A stretch of 64,000 bases of DNA from Tritrichomonas musculus (Eukaryota > Parabasalia > Tritrichomonadida > Tritrichomonadidae). The DNA lies in contig JAPFFF010000018.1 of NCBI GenBank assembly GCA_039105265.1, forward strand, positions 248,001-312,000. Direction: 5' to 3'. Shown here piece by piece: positions 11,814 to 20,807 of this stretch. Positions within the stretch are counted from its first letter, which is position 1, and the number at the start of each line of letters is the position of its first letter. Below the pieces are notes generated by a model. The model ran no database searches. It saw only the letters and a list, made by a program, of their open reading frames with translations, and had not been told where the DNA came from. A program made the translations under genes and the position numbers.

Positions 11814-12075
11814 AGTAGTGATGAGTGTTCCGAATCGGGACCAGATAGAATTCCACTTAAAACGCCATAAATGACCCACTTTTGGCCCCCCTTTAAATAT
11901 CAAAAATAGCATACACCCACAACCCCATATTTTGAACCTGCATTTGACCCCATATTTGGACCCATATTCGGGGGTCGCATAGAATTCCCTATTTTTGACC
12001 TATATTGCATACCACCCCAAAACGCCCATAAAACGCCCATATTTGGACCCATACAAATTCCAAAAATAGGCCATA
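11814..12075 (+). repeat. Left terminal inverted repeat of the Maverick
   Basis: 262 bp, mirrored at 34212-34473. It contains several variants of CCCATATTTGGACCC and two AACGCCCATA-type motifs, which look like subterminal repeats that an integrase or terminal protein could bind. Confidence 0.93.
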
Positions 12076-12157
12076 TTTGGGACCATATTTTGGTACTCAG
12101 ATGAATTTGGGAAAACCTATTTTTATATTTGAATAATGATTTTTTATCGCATCCCAA

Positions 12158-12637
12158 ATGGAAGCCACTCCAAACCACCTCAATGTCTACGAATACATCA
12201 ACACACTAGTATCCCTATCGCCAAAGCCTGATGGATTTGCAAAATGCAATTTCGCGATATTATGTGACAAGTTCCCATTCAATTTGAAGAACTCATTGTA
12301 CCTCGCGAAGGTCCTATATGTATCACTCCAGAATGACACTGAAACCATTAGATTCTACCCTAATAAGCTCAAGGAGATGAACCTAGAATTTGTCAAATTA
12401 TCATCCAATAGTAGACGCAAATTGAGTGTCAATATGCAGGAGTTCTTCGTAAATGGGAATACCGAAAAGCACGAATACAAGGAATGCCCGTATTACAACT
12501 ACTCGATTGAGAGAACCAATATAAATACCAAGGATCTCATTGTCAAATTACGTGAAAAATACAATATTGCAGAACCTGAAGTATTCATCGGCAAGCATCA
12601 GGATTTGGTATTGGATGCTGACCCAGATTTTGCCTAA
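12158..12637 (+). CDS. Maverick gene of unknown function (159 aa)
   Basis: Unrecognised protein of 159 aa, the first gene inside the left end. It is globular in composition, with no membrane segment, and has a weakly basic middle (SNSRRKLSVN). It contains a Cys-Pro-Tyr-Tyr stretch (ECPYYNYS) near residue 110. The start is supported by a T-run box (ATTTTTTATCGC) about 15 nt before the ATG; the same box precedes the genes starting at 33665 and 34068. The gene is tail-to-tail with the packaging ATPase gene and overlaps its end by 4 nt. Composition and position make it a genuine gene of the element. Confidence 0.6.
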   Translation: MEATPNHLNVYEYINTLVSLSPKPDGFAKCNFAILCDKFPFNLKNSLYLAKVLYVSLQNDTETIRFYPNKLKEMNLEFVKLSSNSRRKLSVNMQEFFVNGNTEKHEYKECPYYNYSIERTNINTKDLIVKLREKYNIAEPEVFIGKHQDLVLDADPDFA

Positions 12638-13593
12638 ATCTTTGAGTACACCACTTGCATATCGTGTTCAACTGTGTTCACCAATATGAAATCATGTCCA
12701 AATAATGTTCTATATTTTTGCCACAACTCCTCGAATTCACAAGGTATGCTCACCTGCTGATATATGTAATTGAGTTTCTGTCGTGAGAACCCATTGAATA
12801 TGAAGAATGATGTGCAGTTATTTTTGTAATCGGTTGGCACACCCTTGAAGAACTGGATGTTGATGTACACGATTGAGTTCTTATGACGCAACTGGGTGAT
12901 ATAGTTTGTGAAGTATGTTGACTTCAATAGCTTGCTCTTAATGAAGTCCTCGCACAGGATTATGGTGTTGAGTGGTACATTGGGTTTCCCGAGTTTGTTG
13001 ATATGGAGGAACTCAAACATCTGCTGCAGCTTGGAATCGTCGATAGTAGCCTTCCCAACTGAGCTATATTTGTTATACAACTCCTTCCATAAATCGAGTT
13101 CCTTCAAATACCGTTCAGCATTACTATCAGCGACGACCTCAATGGGCAAGTTGATGAGCTCGCGTTGAGATTCAAATGTGGAATCATTTATAATACCATT
13201 CTTGCTCACATACACAATCATATGAAACGGATTCTGCGAATCCTCAGGGGTTCCCCCAAAAACCCCATTATTGAGTCTACTCATTTGAATGATATCGCGA
13301 ATAACCGTATGGCTCTTGCCTTTGCCTTGTGATGCTACCAGTATGCTCAAAGTATTGTACCACGCATAGATCCCATTAGCGATTGGCCTTATGGATGCAT
13401 TCGTGATTTTATCCCTATTTTTGGAATAGGCCTCACTCATAGCCTTATCCACATCAAACCTCTTGGAAACTGGTTGCTGCTTCTGGTACATATCGAATGT
13501 ATCAAAATCAATTGGATCTTCACTGGAACTGTCTGATAATTCAATAGACGTATAATCAAAAAGAGTTGGTTGTAGGCGCTTGTAATACAACAT
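12634..13593 (-). CDS. Maverick genome-packaging ATPase (FtsK/HerA type)
   Basis: 319 aa. Proteins of this type translocate DNA into capsids using ATP and are a hallmark of Polintons and related viruses (A32-like). The P-loop is at residues 88-95 (SQGKGKSH), preceded by hydrophobic LSILVA. The Walker B strand is at about 209-217 (NTIILCEDF), ending with Glu-Asp. The N-terminal 60 residues are acidic and probably disordered. The frame is open. The start is supported by TTTATTTTTG ending 5 nt before the ATG, the box shared by many genes of this element. It lies beside the capsid-type gene cluster, consistent with a morphogenesis module. The function assignment rests on the two motifs, length and context. 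Confidence 0.75.
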   Translation of the reverse strand: MLYYKRLQPTLFDYTSIELSDSSSEDPIDFDTFDMYQKQQPVSKRFDVDKAMSEAYSKNRDKITNASIRPIANGIYAWYNTLSILVASQGKGKSHTVIRDIIQMSRLNNGVFGGTPEDSQNPFHMIVYVSKNGIINDSTFESQRELINLPIEVVADSNAERYLKELDLWKELYNKYSSVGKATIDDSKLQQMFEFLHINKLGKPNVPLNTIILCEDFIKSKLLKSTYFTNYITQLRHKNSIVYINIQFFKGVPTDYKNNCTSFFIFNGFSRQKLNYIYQQVSIPCEFEELWQKYRTLFGHDFILVNTVEHDMQVVYSKI

Positions 13594-13788
13594 TTAATCA
13601 AAAATAAAGCTTTTTACGCATATAATGTGCGCCTCAGCTCATCAGTCAGCTCAGGTGGTTCATCTTCAGCTGTAAGCGATACCAGTAATAGCAGTTCAAC
13701 GACATTGGTCACCAATATCAATCCCAATAGTATATTCATAATGATTTCACTTGTGAGCCCGGATGGCATCCTGGACATTTATGCAAAT

Positions 13789-14409
13789 TTAAATACAAAT
13801 TTTGAGTGATATCGAGTGTCTTATGAGCTCGGTCCAAACATGGTTATATCCATATTTCAACTCATTGGATACCTCATTTTTGGACACCAATATCTTATCA
13901 ATTTTCATGTACTTCGAGTTTGAAACACAACCAGTGCACCCACTGTCCTCATTGATGACCAACTCAACCTTGTCAGCCTTAGTGAGTATCTTAATGAGCT
14001 CCATCAGCGTGTTGCTATGACACACTAGATAGTTGTTCATCCTCAGTGGATTGGTCTCATAGATATTCAGCAATATCTCGAGGAATTTATTTTTGGTACC
14101 CAAGTCGTCAGTGTCGGGTTCTAATGAACGATCTATTGTCGGAGACTCAGTGAACATAGTTCCTTGGGGTGGACTGTTTATTGGAGCAACTGATGGATAT
14201 GGACCAGTTGTCGAGGCTGTAGTAAAATTTGCATCCTGTGTGCCATTTTGAGTATATCCCATTTGGGGTTGAACTTGGGGAACCTGAGGGTATGATACCG
14301 GTTGAACTGGTGGAGGTCTATTCGCAGCGATCTTAATATTCACATTCTGTTCCTGCTTAACACTCGCATCATTCTCACTTGATAGAATTCTAGCCTTATG
14401 GAGAGACAT
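13789..14409 (-). CDS. Maverick gene of unknown function, Pro-rich N-half
   Basis: About 206 aa from the ATG at 14409. The N-terminal 110 residues are rich in Pro, Gln, Thr and Ser (PPPVQPVSYPQVPQ) and probably disordered. The C-terminal 95 residues look folded and include a paired-Cys motif (EDSGCTGCVSN). The TATTTTTG box ends 10 nt before the ATG. The gene follows the capsid-type gene on the same strand with a 40-bp gap, so it may encode a structural or assembly protein. No family was recognised. Confidence 0.6.
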   Translation of the reverse strand: MSLHKARILSSENDASVKQEQNVNIKIAANRPPPVQPVSYPQVPQVQPQMGYTQNGTQDANFTTASTTGPYPSVAPINSPPQGTMFTESPTIDRSLEPDTDDLGTKNKFLEILLNIYETNPLRMNNYLVCHSNTLMELIKILTKADKVELVINEDSGCTGCVSNSKYMKIDKILVSKNEVSNELKYGYNHVWTELIRHSISLKICI

Positions 14410-14451
14410 TTCCAAAGTGCAAAAATATTTTTACCACTAATGCCATATTTC

Positions 14452-16413
14452 TTATGCCATTTCTGGATCAACTTGTGAGCCAGCTGGTGATTCATCATCG
14501 ATATATTCAAGGCCATCGAGTGAGAGCTTGAAGTAGGTGTCTCTGCATAAACAGAGTTGTACAGGTGGTGGTCTAACAACAGCTCCACTTGGTTCGATAA
14601 TCTTGTAATATGTATCATTATCACCAGTGAATATGGGTTGACCATTGACTTGTATTTGGATATTGCCTTTGCCACCATCTAAGCCATCATAACAGTATCC
14701 AGCAGATGCACGTTCAGTTTGGACATTGAATACAAATGATGTGGCATCACTCAATGTATTTCGATATCGGACACCGTTTTCATCATTCTTGGGCATGGTG
14801 AAGCTATCTTCGAATTCCTTTGAACATTGGAGTGTGATACCATCGAGGTCTCCAGCAGTTAATTGGCTTTCGAAGAATCTGGCACCAATGGTACTGACAT
14901 TCTCATCTGGGAATTTCTTACCACCAATATTCAAAAAGCAGTTTTGGTAAACCGGATTCTCAAATACAGTCAAATCATTGTGATGCTTGGGGAACAACAA
15001 TGACATGCTTGTGACATTGATTAATGGGATATTCAATGTAGACTTGATTCCGTTAGCGGCTGCTGCAATTGGGAATGCATGGTAATCTACCTTTTGAGAT
15101 GGAATTACTAGGCCTTCACGTAAGATGGATTCAATGCTTGCACGAGTGGCTTCACAAACACCATATCCTTGCATGTTGGACTTACAGAGAGTGATGGTCA
15201 TTCGGTTAACAGTGAGTGTTGCAGGTTGTGATGAGTAATGAGCACTCATCAATTTATTAGCTTCGGTTTTAGATACGAAATTAACGTAAACATTGCCTGC
15301 TGGATGCTTTGATGAAGGTATTCCGCTTGGATGTTCTTTAAGATAATGTTTATTGCAAATTACCTTATTATCATCAGTCTTCTCAATTCCGAGCTCTGTA
15401 AACTCTTCATCAGTATAACTGAACATAAATGTAAATGTTTCAAGTGATTCATTAACAGGAATATTTGTTGAAGCAGGTATGTAATGGTCTATCAATTCAT
15501 ACTTCAATTGATATTTAGTTGGTGTTGGTTCGGGAGATGGTGGATTTGGATTATCACCAGGTCCTGGGATGATAGCCTCATTACCGATTTGAGTGAATTG
15601 ATGTTTGAGATGACCTCTAGCTTTGATTTGCTTCAATCTGTCGAGTTCCTCTGGGGATACGGTATCATTATCTTCTAGGAATGCCTTGGCTTCAGCAACC
15701 GTGTATGGGTCAATGGCAGCCCAAACAAGACCTGCTGGACTGACTTGGAATCTAATGGATAAATCACCAATGATTCCATTAGGGAATAAATCGAATGCCT
15801 GTAATGCAAGTAAGTCATCAAATGGTACATTCAAGTCGAATTCGGTTGTGGTCTTACCACCATCCTTGAAGCTATTGAGATTAACGTATGAACCAGCATG
15901 AGTTTGACTGTAATTGCTGATGTTCTCCCATAAGCTGTGAACGAATCTGCGGCGCATCTTCTCAGTCTCTGGCTTCAAAACCGAGTATAGGAAGCCCTCG
16001 CGAATGCATTCATTTTGCTGATATCCGACATTGACATTGTTATGGAGAATCTCTAGCCTGTCGAATAATTGGTTCGAGGACTTAAATCCAACGAACAGTT
16101 TATAGAAGTTATTTAGATCATTAATCTCTTGCAATTTGGCCAAATCGGTGTTCAATTGCAAATCGAGTTTGATGTGGAATGTGAGGAAGCCTTTGTCGAT
16201 ATCGCTAATGAAGTGGTCGGGATGTGTTAATGAAATCTGTGAGTACTGGCCTTGGTGAAATGGGGCTGGCTGGTCATGGCAATCGACAGTTCTAAATGAG
16301 AAGCTTCTGGTATCATCATTCACATTGATGATATTTCTCATCTTCTGGAATGTGTCATTGACATTCCCAACTTCGTATTTCAAATTGTGAGCTCTTTCGT
16401 TCCTGTATCTCAT
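14452..16413 (-). CDS. Candidate Maverick major capsid protein
   Basis: 653 aa if started at ATG 16413 (MRYRNERAHNLKYEV). A longer frame reaches 16443 but would run closer into the divergent gene at 16461. Length, beta-rich composition, position next to the packaging ATPase and the opening pattern (HPDHFISDIDKGFLTFHIKL) fit a double jelly-roll major capsid protein of Polintons; I cannot confirm the fold by eye. It has few cysteines and no membrane segment. It is divergent from the small basic protein gene at 16461, with 47 bp between their starts, so the two may share a bidirectional late-type promoter. Confidence 0.6.
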   Translation of the reverse strand: MRYRNERAHNLKYEVGNVNDTFQKMRNIINVNDDTRSFSFRTVDCHDQPAPFHQGQYSQISLTHPDHFISDIDKGFLTFHIKLDLQLNTDLAKLQEINDLNNFYKLFVGFKSSNQLFDRLEILHNNVNVGYQQNECIREGFLYSVLKPETEKMRRRFVHSLWENISNYSQTHAGSYVNLNSFKDGGKTTTEFDLNVPFDDLLALQAFDLFPNGIIGDLSIRFQVSPAGLVWAAIDPYTVAEAKAFLEDNDTVSPEELDRLKQIKARGHLKHQFTQIGNEAIIPGPGDNPNPPSPEPTPTKYQLKYELIDHYIPASTNIPVNESLETFTFMFSYTDEEFTELGIEKTDDNKVICNKHYLKEHPSGIPSSKHPAGNVYVNFVSKTEANKLMSAHYSSQPATLTVNRMTITLCKSNMQGYGVCEATRASIESILREGLVIPSQKVDYHAFPIAAAANGIKSTLNIPLINVTSMSLLFPKHHNDLTVFENPVYQNCFLNIGGKKFPDENVSTIGARFFESQLTAGDLDGITLQCSKEFEDSFTMPKNDENGVRYRNTLSDATSFVFNVQTERASAGYCYDGLDGGKGNIQIQVNGQPIFTGDNDTYYKIIEPSGAVVRPPPVQLCLCRDTYFKLSLDGLEYIDDESPAGSQVDPEMA

Positions 16414-16460
16414 TTTGTATCTTGGAAAAAAGCTTGAAATCACATTTTTGTATATACCAA

Positions 16461-16712
16461 ATGGGTATTGGCATCTTCAAGAAGATTAAGAACGCTTTCA
16501 AGAACGTCGGCAGTAGGCTCAAGAATGCAGCTCAAACTGTCATCCGCAACATCCTAAGGGCAGTTGATATTGGAAAGGGGATCATCAATAGGATCAAGCC
16601 AATTGCTGACTTCATAGCAGGTGTTGGTCCAGTTGTAGACACCATCAGCACTGGACTCAATTACGTAAGCAAAGCTAATGATATAGGCAAATCCATACTG
16701 GACAAGGTTTAA
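16461..16712 (+). CDS. Small basic protein, candidate minor capsid protein
   Basis: 83 aa from the ATG at 16461; CATTTTTG ends 10 nt before it. The first 30 residues are strongly basic and amphipathic (IFKKIKNAFKNVGSRLKNA). Then comes a Gly/Ile/Val-rich segment (IADFIAGVGPVVDTISTGL), and the C-terminus is again basic and helical. This pattern, next to a capsid-type gene, recalls membrane-active minor capsid proteins (protein VI-like) proposed for Polintons. That is an inference from composition and place only. Confidence 0.55.
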   Translation: MGIGIFKKIKNAFKNVGSRLKNAAQTVIRNILRAVDIGKGIINRIKPIADFIAGVGPVVDTISTGLNYVSKANDIGKSILDKV

Positions 16713-16762
16713 TCATCATCGAATATCCACATACATATGAATATATTTTTGTCCGTTTTGAA

Positions 16763-17134
16763 ATGAATACGGATATTAGGGTTATTAATGATAACAAGAT
16801 GGAGCAACGCACGTTCAACTCAGTAGAGGAGTTCGACCTGTTCTACCAGAAGTACAAGGATATGTTCAATGAGAAGACCACCAATTACCTCAATAAAACC
16901 TACAAAATAATCACCCCCGAATGCGAGTACAAGATTACCAAACGCACTGGTAAGGATGGCTCCAATAATGTGTTTCTCAAGAAGATCACCAAGCAAGCCG
17001 ATAGTGATAACCTGATGGAGATCCAATTTGCAAGCATTCGAGCTGACATCAATGCATTGCAGTCAACAGTAGATGAATACACCAAGCGGATTACCACTCT
17101 GGAGAACACCATTGGCGTGATCATACAAAAATAA
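16763..17134 (+). CDS. Maverick gene of unknown function with C-terminal coiled coil
   Basis: 123 aa. The N-terminal 80 residues are charged and probably folded. Residues 85-118 have a heptad-like pattern (FASIRADINALQSTVDEYTKRITTLENT) compatible with a coiled-coil oligomerisation helix. ATATTTTTG ends 11 nt before the ATG. It is likely a small structural or accessory protein of the element; no family was recognised. Confidence 0.55.
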   Translation: MNTDIRVINDNKMEQRTFNSVEEFDLFYQKYKDMFNEKTTNYLNKTYKIITPECEYKITKRTGKDGSNNVFLKKITKQADSDNLMEIQFASIRADINALQSTVDEYTKRITTLENTIGVIIQK

Positions 17135-17192
17135 ATCAGCTCACCAGTACTGTGAATGAGTGTACTGATGCAGTGAACAGTCTCCTGAGGCA

Positions 17193-17420
17193 TTAGATTT
17201 TGGAATTATTTGGGATTACCTGGTGATTGAGTGAGTGATGTATTGTTGATGATGTTGATTTAATGATTGGGTCATGCACAACACACCCATTATCTTCATA
17301 TTTTGGGACTGTGGGTTTGGTACAACTCATAGTTGGCCTATTTCGCATGTGACGTTCCAGGTGATTGAAATACGTGAGCCCATTTGAATCTCTTAATACA
17401 CGGCGTTCCTCATATGACAT
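17193..17420 (-). CDS. Small Maverick ORF (75 aa), uncertain
   Basis: 75 aa, unrecognised. The middle contains HLERHMRNRP and two cysteines (CTKPTVPKYEDNGC). The start has the TTAAATG context preceded by a T-run, as in other genes of the element. It is head-to-head with the gene at 17454, and the 33-bp gap between the starts reads as T-runs on both strands, consistent with a shared promoter. The C-terminal 20 residues are low complexity (STSSTIHHSLNH). It could be a real small gene or a chance frame. Confidence 0.35.
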   Translation of the reverse strand: MSYEERRVLRDSNGLTYFNHLERHMRNRPTMSCTKPTVPKYEDNGCVVHDPIIKSTSSTIHHSLNHQVIPNNSKI

Positions 17421-17453
17421 TTAATCTTGAAAAAACACTTTTTTCATATCTAA

Positions 17454-17687
17454 ATGACTGAATTGGGTGAATACAAGAAGGAGATTCCAGAGCTTAAGCG
17501 CATCAAGCATGATCTCAAGGAGAAGTGCTATATGTATAAGGGCCACCTCAATAACATCAAAGGGGGTATGCTGGGTAGCAATGGACCAGCCGTTCGTGAA
17601 TCACTGATTGAGGATATCAATAGTCTGAAGGAGAAGGTCGCCAAACTCGAGAATGAGCTCGCTGAATTATCAAGCGATAACCACTAA
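17454..17687 (+). CDS. Small coiled-coil protein of the Maverick
   Basis: 77 aa, almost wholly charged and helical. Heptad-like patterns lie at residues 8-30 and 50-73 (INSLKEKVAKLENELAEL), with a Gly-rich turn between (IKGGMLGSNGP): a helix-turn-helix coiled-coil hairpin. CTAAATG start context with an upstream T-run. Its final codons and stop lie in the first arm of a direct repeat that brackets the palindrome at 17692-17719. Function unknown. Confidence 0.55.
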   Translation: MTELGEYKKEIPELKRIKHDLKEKCYMYKGHLNNIKGGMLGSNGPAVRESLIEDINSLKEKVAKLENELAELSSDNH

Positions 17688-17751
17688 ATATTGGGTGTGG
17701 TAGAATTCTACCACACCCAGATTTCATCGTGATAACCACTAAATATTGGGT
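17676..17751. repeat. Palindrome with flanking 21-bp direct repeats, copy 1
   Basis: A perfect 28-bp palindrome centred on GGTAGAATTCTACC (17692-17719) is bracketed by two identical 21-bp repeats beginning GATAACCACTAAATATTGGG (17676-17696 and 17731-17751). The palindrome would form a long hairpin in RNA or a cruciform in DNA. The same unit occurs inverted at 26405-26462, and the core again at 33428-33451. In this copy it lies between two same-strand genes, where it could end transcription. Confidence 0.85.
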
Positions 17752-17800
17752 CAACGGAAAATCCCGCAGACCGATTGAGACCACTATTTTTGCACATTAA

Positions 17801-19020
17801 ATGACTGATAACAGGAAATCGTTCAAGATATTCGACAATGAGTACAATTCGCTGCTCAAGTACCCATTCAAATCCAAGTTATCGAAATTGGACCCATCGC
17901 AGTTCATCATCAACCCAGAATTTCATCATGAGCCATTCGTGAAGGACTTCAAATTGAAATCATGCAGTCCCTATTCAAAACCGGATTTCTCATTGGAACC
18001 CGGATGCTGGGAAGTCGATTTGATGTTTGTGAAGTACACTACAAGGGCTGATGATGAAATCCAGTCCGTGGTAGTCCATGAAACCATTTACCTCATCATG
18101 GTGAATGTCAATACGCAGTATCTAATTGTGAAACCGCTTAAGAACCGACTAGCTAATACCATCAAGACCGCATACACCAAAATTATTTTGAGAAATATGA
18201 TGACTTCAAATTTAATACCATCAAATGCGATGGTGAGAATAACCTACTCAAAGTGCTTGATATACTTGGCCGCTACAATCCATCCAAAAATAAATATGAA
18301 GGTACCAAAAATGTGTTGATTAACCGTAATGCAGTGATTGTCGATAAATCCAAACACAACAACGCTCACAAAATCGTTGATGCAACCATCAGGACACTCC
18401 GTAATGCATTCGGTTTAGATAATCGTCGGATTGGAGACCCATACCTGATGCAACAGATGGTCCACTTCTATAACAACACACCACATTGGTCTCTACGAAT
18501 GCCTAATCCCAATTACCAAGATGATGGAATCCAATATGACCCGTATCTAGCAAGGGAACCCAAGTGGATATACTACACACCCAATCAAATGCAGCACAAC
18601 CCAGATTTGGAATGGAGATACATCAGGGATTGCCAAAGGAGGCTACGTCGAGTCAAAAATAATATGCAAATGGATGGTCTGCTGAGCTATCGCAAGGGTA
18701 ATATCATATTGGTCCATTACGATACATCCAAAACTGAGAAGAAGCATGAGAAGCAGAGGCGTGTGTTCAATGAGATTGCCGAATTCATAAGATACCATAA
18801 TGGGAACGTCGAATGTAAACTGCTGAAGCCATATTATAGATTCCAGTTGAATGATGATAATCAATATGTACCGTATACCAAAACAACTATAACTGGTCGA
18901 ATGCCTAAGACTGATGATGAGCGAGCTACCGTAACTGTCCCCATTATGTATACCCGATTTGTGGCACCCAATTATGCATCACTAGGTAAAGACTATAAGC
19001 AGTTCTTTGCTATCTATTAA
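17801..19020 (+). pseudogene. Maverick rve-type integrase, broken about once
   Basis: Region encoding the element's integrase, the DDE-type enzyme that joins its ends to host DNA. Recognisable parts are the first core strand with its catalytic Asp (CWEVDLMFV) and following strand (YLIMVNVNTQYLI), a later core helix region with KSKHNNAHKIVDATIRTL and HFYNNTPH, and a basic C-terminal region of about 150 residues. It is broken about once and is treated as a fossil. TATTTTTG ends 8 nt before the ATG (TTAAATG). It sits between the small-protein cluster and the gene at 19021, whose ATG directly follows the integrase stop codon. Confidence 0.75.
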
Positions 19021-19353
19021 ATGCCAAAGCGCTATTTTCATACGCAAACCACTGAATTTAAGCTACCTGAGGATTTCATATATAGTCGCAATAAGAAGTA
19101 CATCGTAGTGCAGTATGTGGGAGCTATCCTGAATAAGACCATCATCGGTGATTTGATGGTACACTCGGATATTGTTGAATTCGACCCATACTGTGACCAC
19201 TTCATAATGCTAGCCAACAGACGTCAAACCAAGTATCGCAAATATGAGATGCTCAATAGGACCAAGCGGGATTTCAAAATATGGTTCACAGACCTGTATG
19301 GTAATGAGATAAAACCCGATGCATTCGTGCTATCATGCTTGCTAATCTATTGA
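19021..19353 (+). CDS. Maverick gene of unknown function (110 aa)
   Basis: 110 aa. Its ATG abuts the stop codon of the integrase region (TAA then ATG), so it may be expressed from the same transcript. The protein is basic and beta-leaning with a mixed hydrophobic C-terminus (AFVLSCLLIY). It contains LNRTKRDFKIWFTDLYG, which looks like a folded core. It could be a small structural protein; no family was recognised. Confidence 0.55.
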   Translation: MPKRYFHTQTTEFKLPEDFIYSRNKKYIVVQYVGAILNKTIIGDLMVHSDIVEFDPYCDHFIMLANRRQTKYRKYEMLNRTKRDFKIWFTDLYGNEIKPDAFVLSCLLIY

Positions 19354-19377
19354 CTTCGGCAGTTTATTTTTGGGTAA

Positions 19378-20794
19378 ATGAATGGAAAAATATACCTATA
19401 TCCAGGTCAATATAAAAGTATTGAAAATAAATATATAAATGGGGTATATGCTAGCCATACAAATGACAATAAGTATATATTCGTTAAAGATATAGGTCTA
19501 CCCAAAATCGTAAGCGCTTTGCGTGGAGGTTCACTTGAACCACAATTACAAGGCTTCCTATTCTTCCTAAGGAATTATGAGAGAGAACCCAGTATTATTT
19601 GGGATGAAGCTGAAACATCAAATGGTATTCGGTTTGTATATTTTCTTCGAGAAAACAATAATTTTATGCAACTGCCAAATAATGTATTTGTTGCTGCCCC
19701 ATATGATGAATTCGACAGTATAGTCCGTAAAAATGTTATCGTACGACCAGGTGTTTATGATAATGAGAGATTTAATATACCAATACTCTATCATAAGGAA
19801 TATATTCCTGATATTGTGATCAAACATCTGCCTCCAACTCCAGACCCTAAACGCCAAAATGACAAATACAATAAATACTACGCATCTCAACCAAGCCTAC
19901 CACCAGCAGCTCCCCCAATACCACCACCACGTCCAATACAACCTCCATTTGTGAAACCACCTCCAAATGCCCCTCCATATGTTCCTCTATATGCACCCCA
20001 ATGCAACCACCACGTTCAATACCACCACCTCCTCCAAATGTACCCCAATTTGTACCCCCACCTCCAATGCGAGTTGATGCATCAACATATAAATCACCAC
20101 CGATTAGGTTTGATATATCTACAATCACAACACCATCATTGGGTCGTAAATCCCCTAAGCGCGACAGTTCTAAAACACCATCCAGTCATACATCCCGTAA
20201 TACCTCCAGTCATACATCCCCTAAGCGTGACTCCACCAATACGATTGTATCTATCTCTAGTGATGATGAGATTAGTGATGAGAGCATTGATGAGAGCAGT
20301 GATGGTATTGAGTTTACAGAATCAGTGATACCCGAAGCTCGACCCCGAAGTAATAATAAGCAGAATTTCAATGAAAAAATATTTGATCCAAACTCATATG
20401 CTCAACCTGGCAAACCAGTACCTGGAAACCCAGTTCCGGAACCTACTATACCACAAACCGTACCAATTCGAGTGGTTAAGAAGAATGGTGCCGTACAAGA
20501 GTACAATGTTTATACAAAATCATTGCCAGCTCTCAAGCAACATGCTAAGCGAGCCACAAACAGTCATCCTAAATCACCATCACGTGAATCCACAGAAGGT
20601 AATCGCGATAGACTGGTAAGCTTTGGCTAATCATTTTATATAGAAGGTACTCCAAAAACCAATGGGAATATTGATGATCCTACATTCATATACGAGCCAA
20701 TGGAAGTCATTAAATCAACTGACCAACAACAGGATGAAATGGCAAAAATAATGGCTAATAATAGGTTTTATCAAAGAAAATATCATAAGGAGTA
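19378..20794 (+). pseudogene. Pro-rich Maverick protein gene, broken about twice
   Basis: Gene of unknown function. The first 160 residues are a folded-looking, aromatic-rich domain (RNYEREPSIIWDEAE). A long proline-rich stretch (PPIPPPRPIQPP) follows, then a Ser/Asp-rich acidic segment (SISSDDEISDESIDESSD) and a basic tail. TTTATTTTTG ends 5 nt before the ATG. The make-up (folded head, disordered Pro/Ser tail) suggests a structural or tegument-like role, which is inference. It is broken about twice and is treated as a fossil. Confidence 0.55.
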
Positions 20795-20807
20795 ATTGTT
20801 TTATTAA

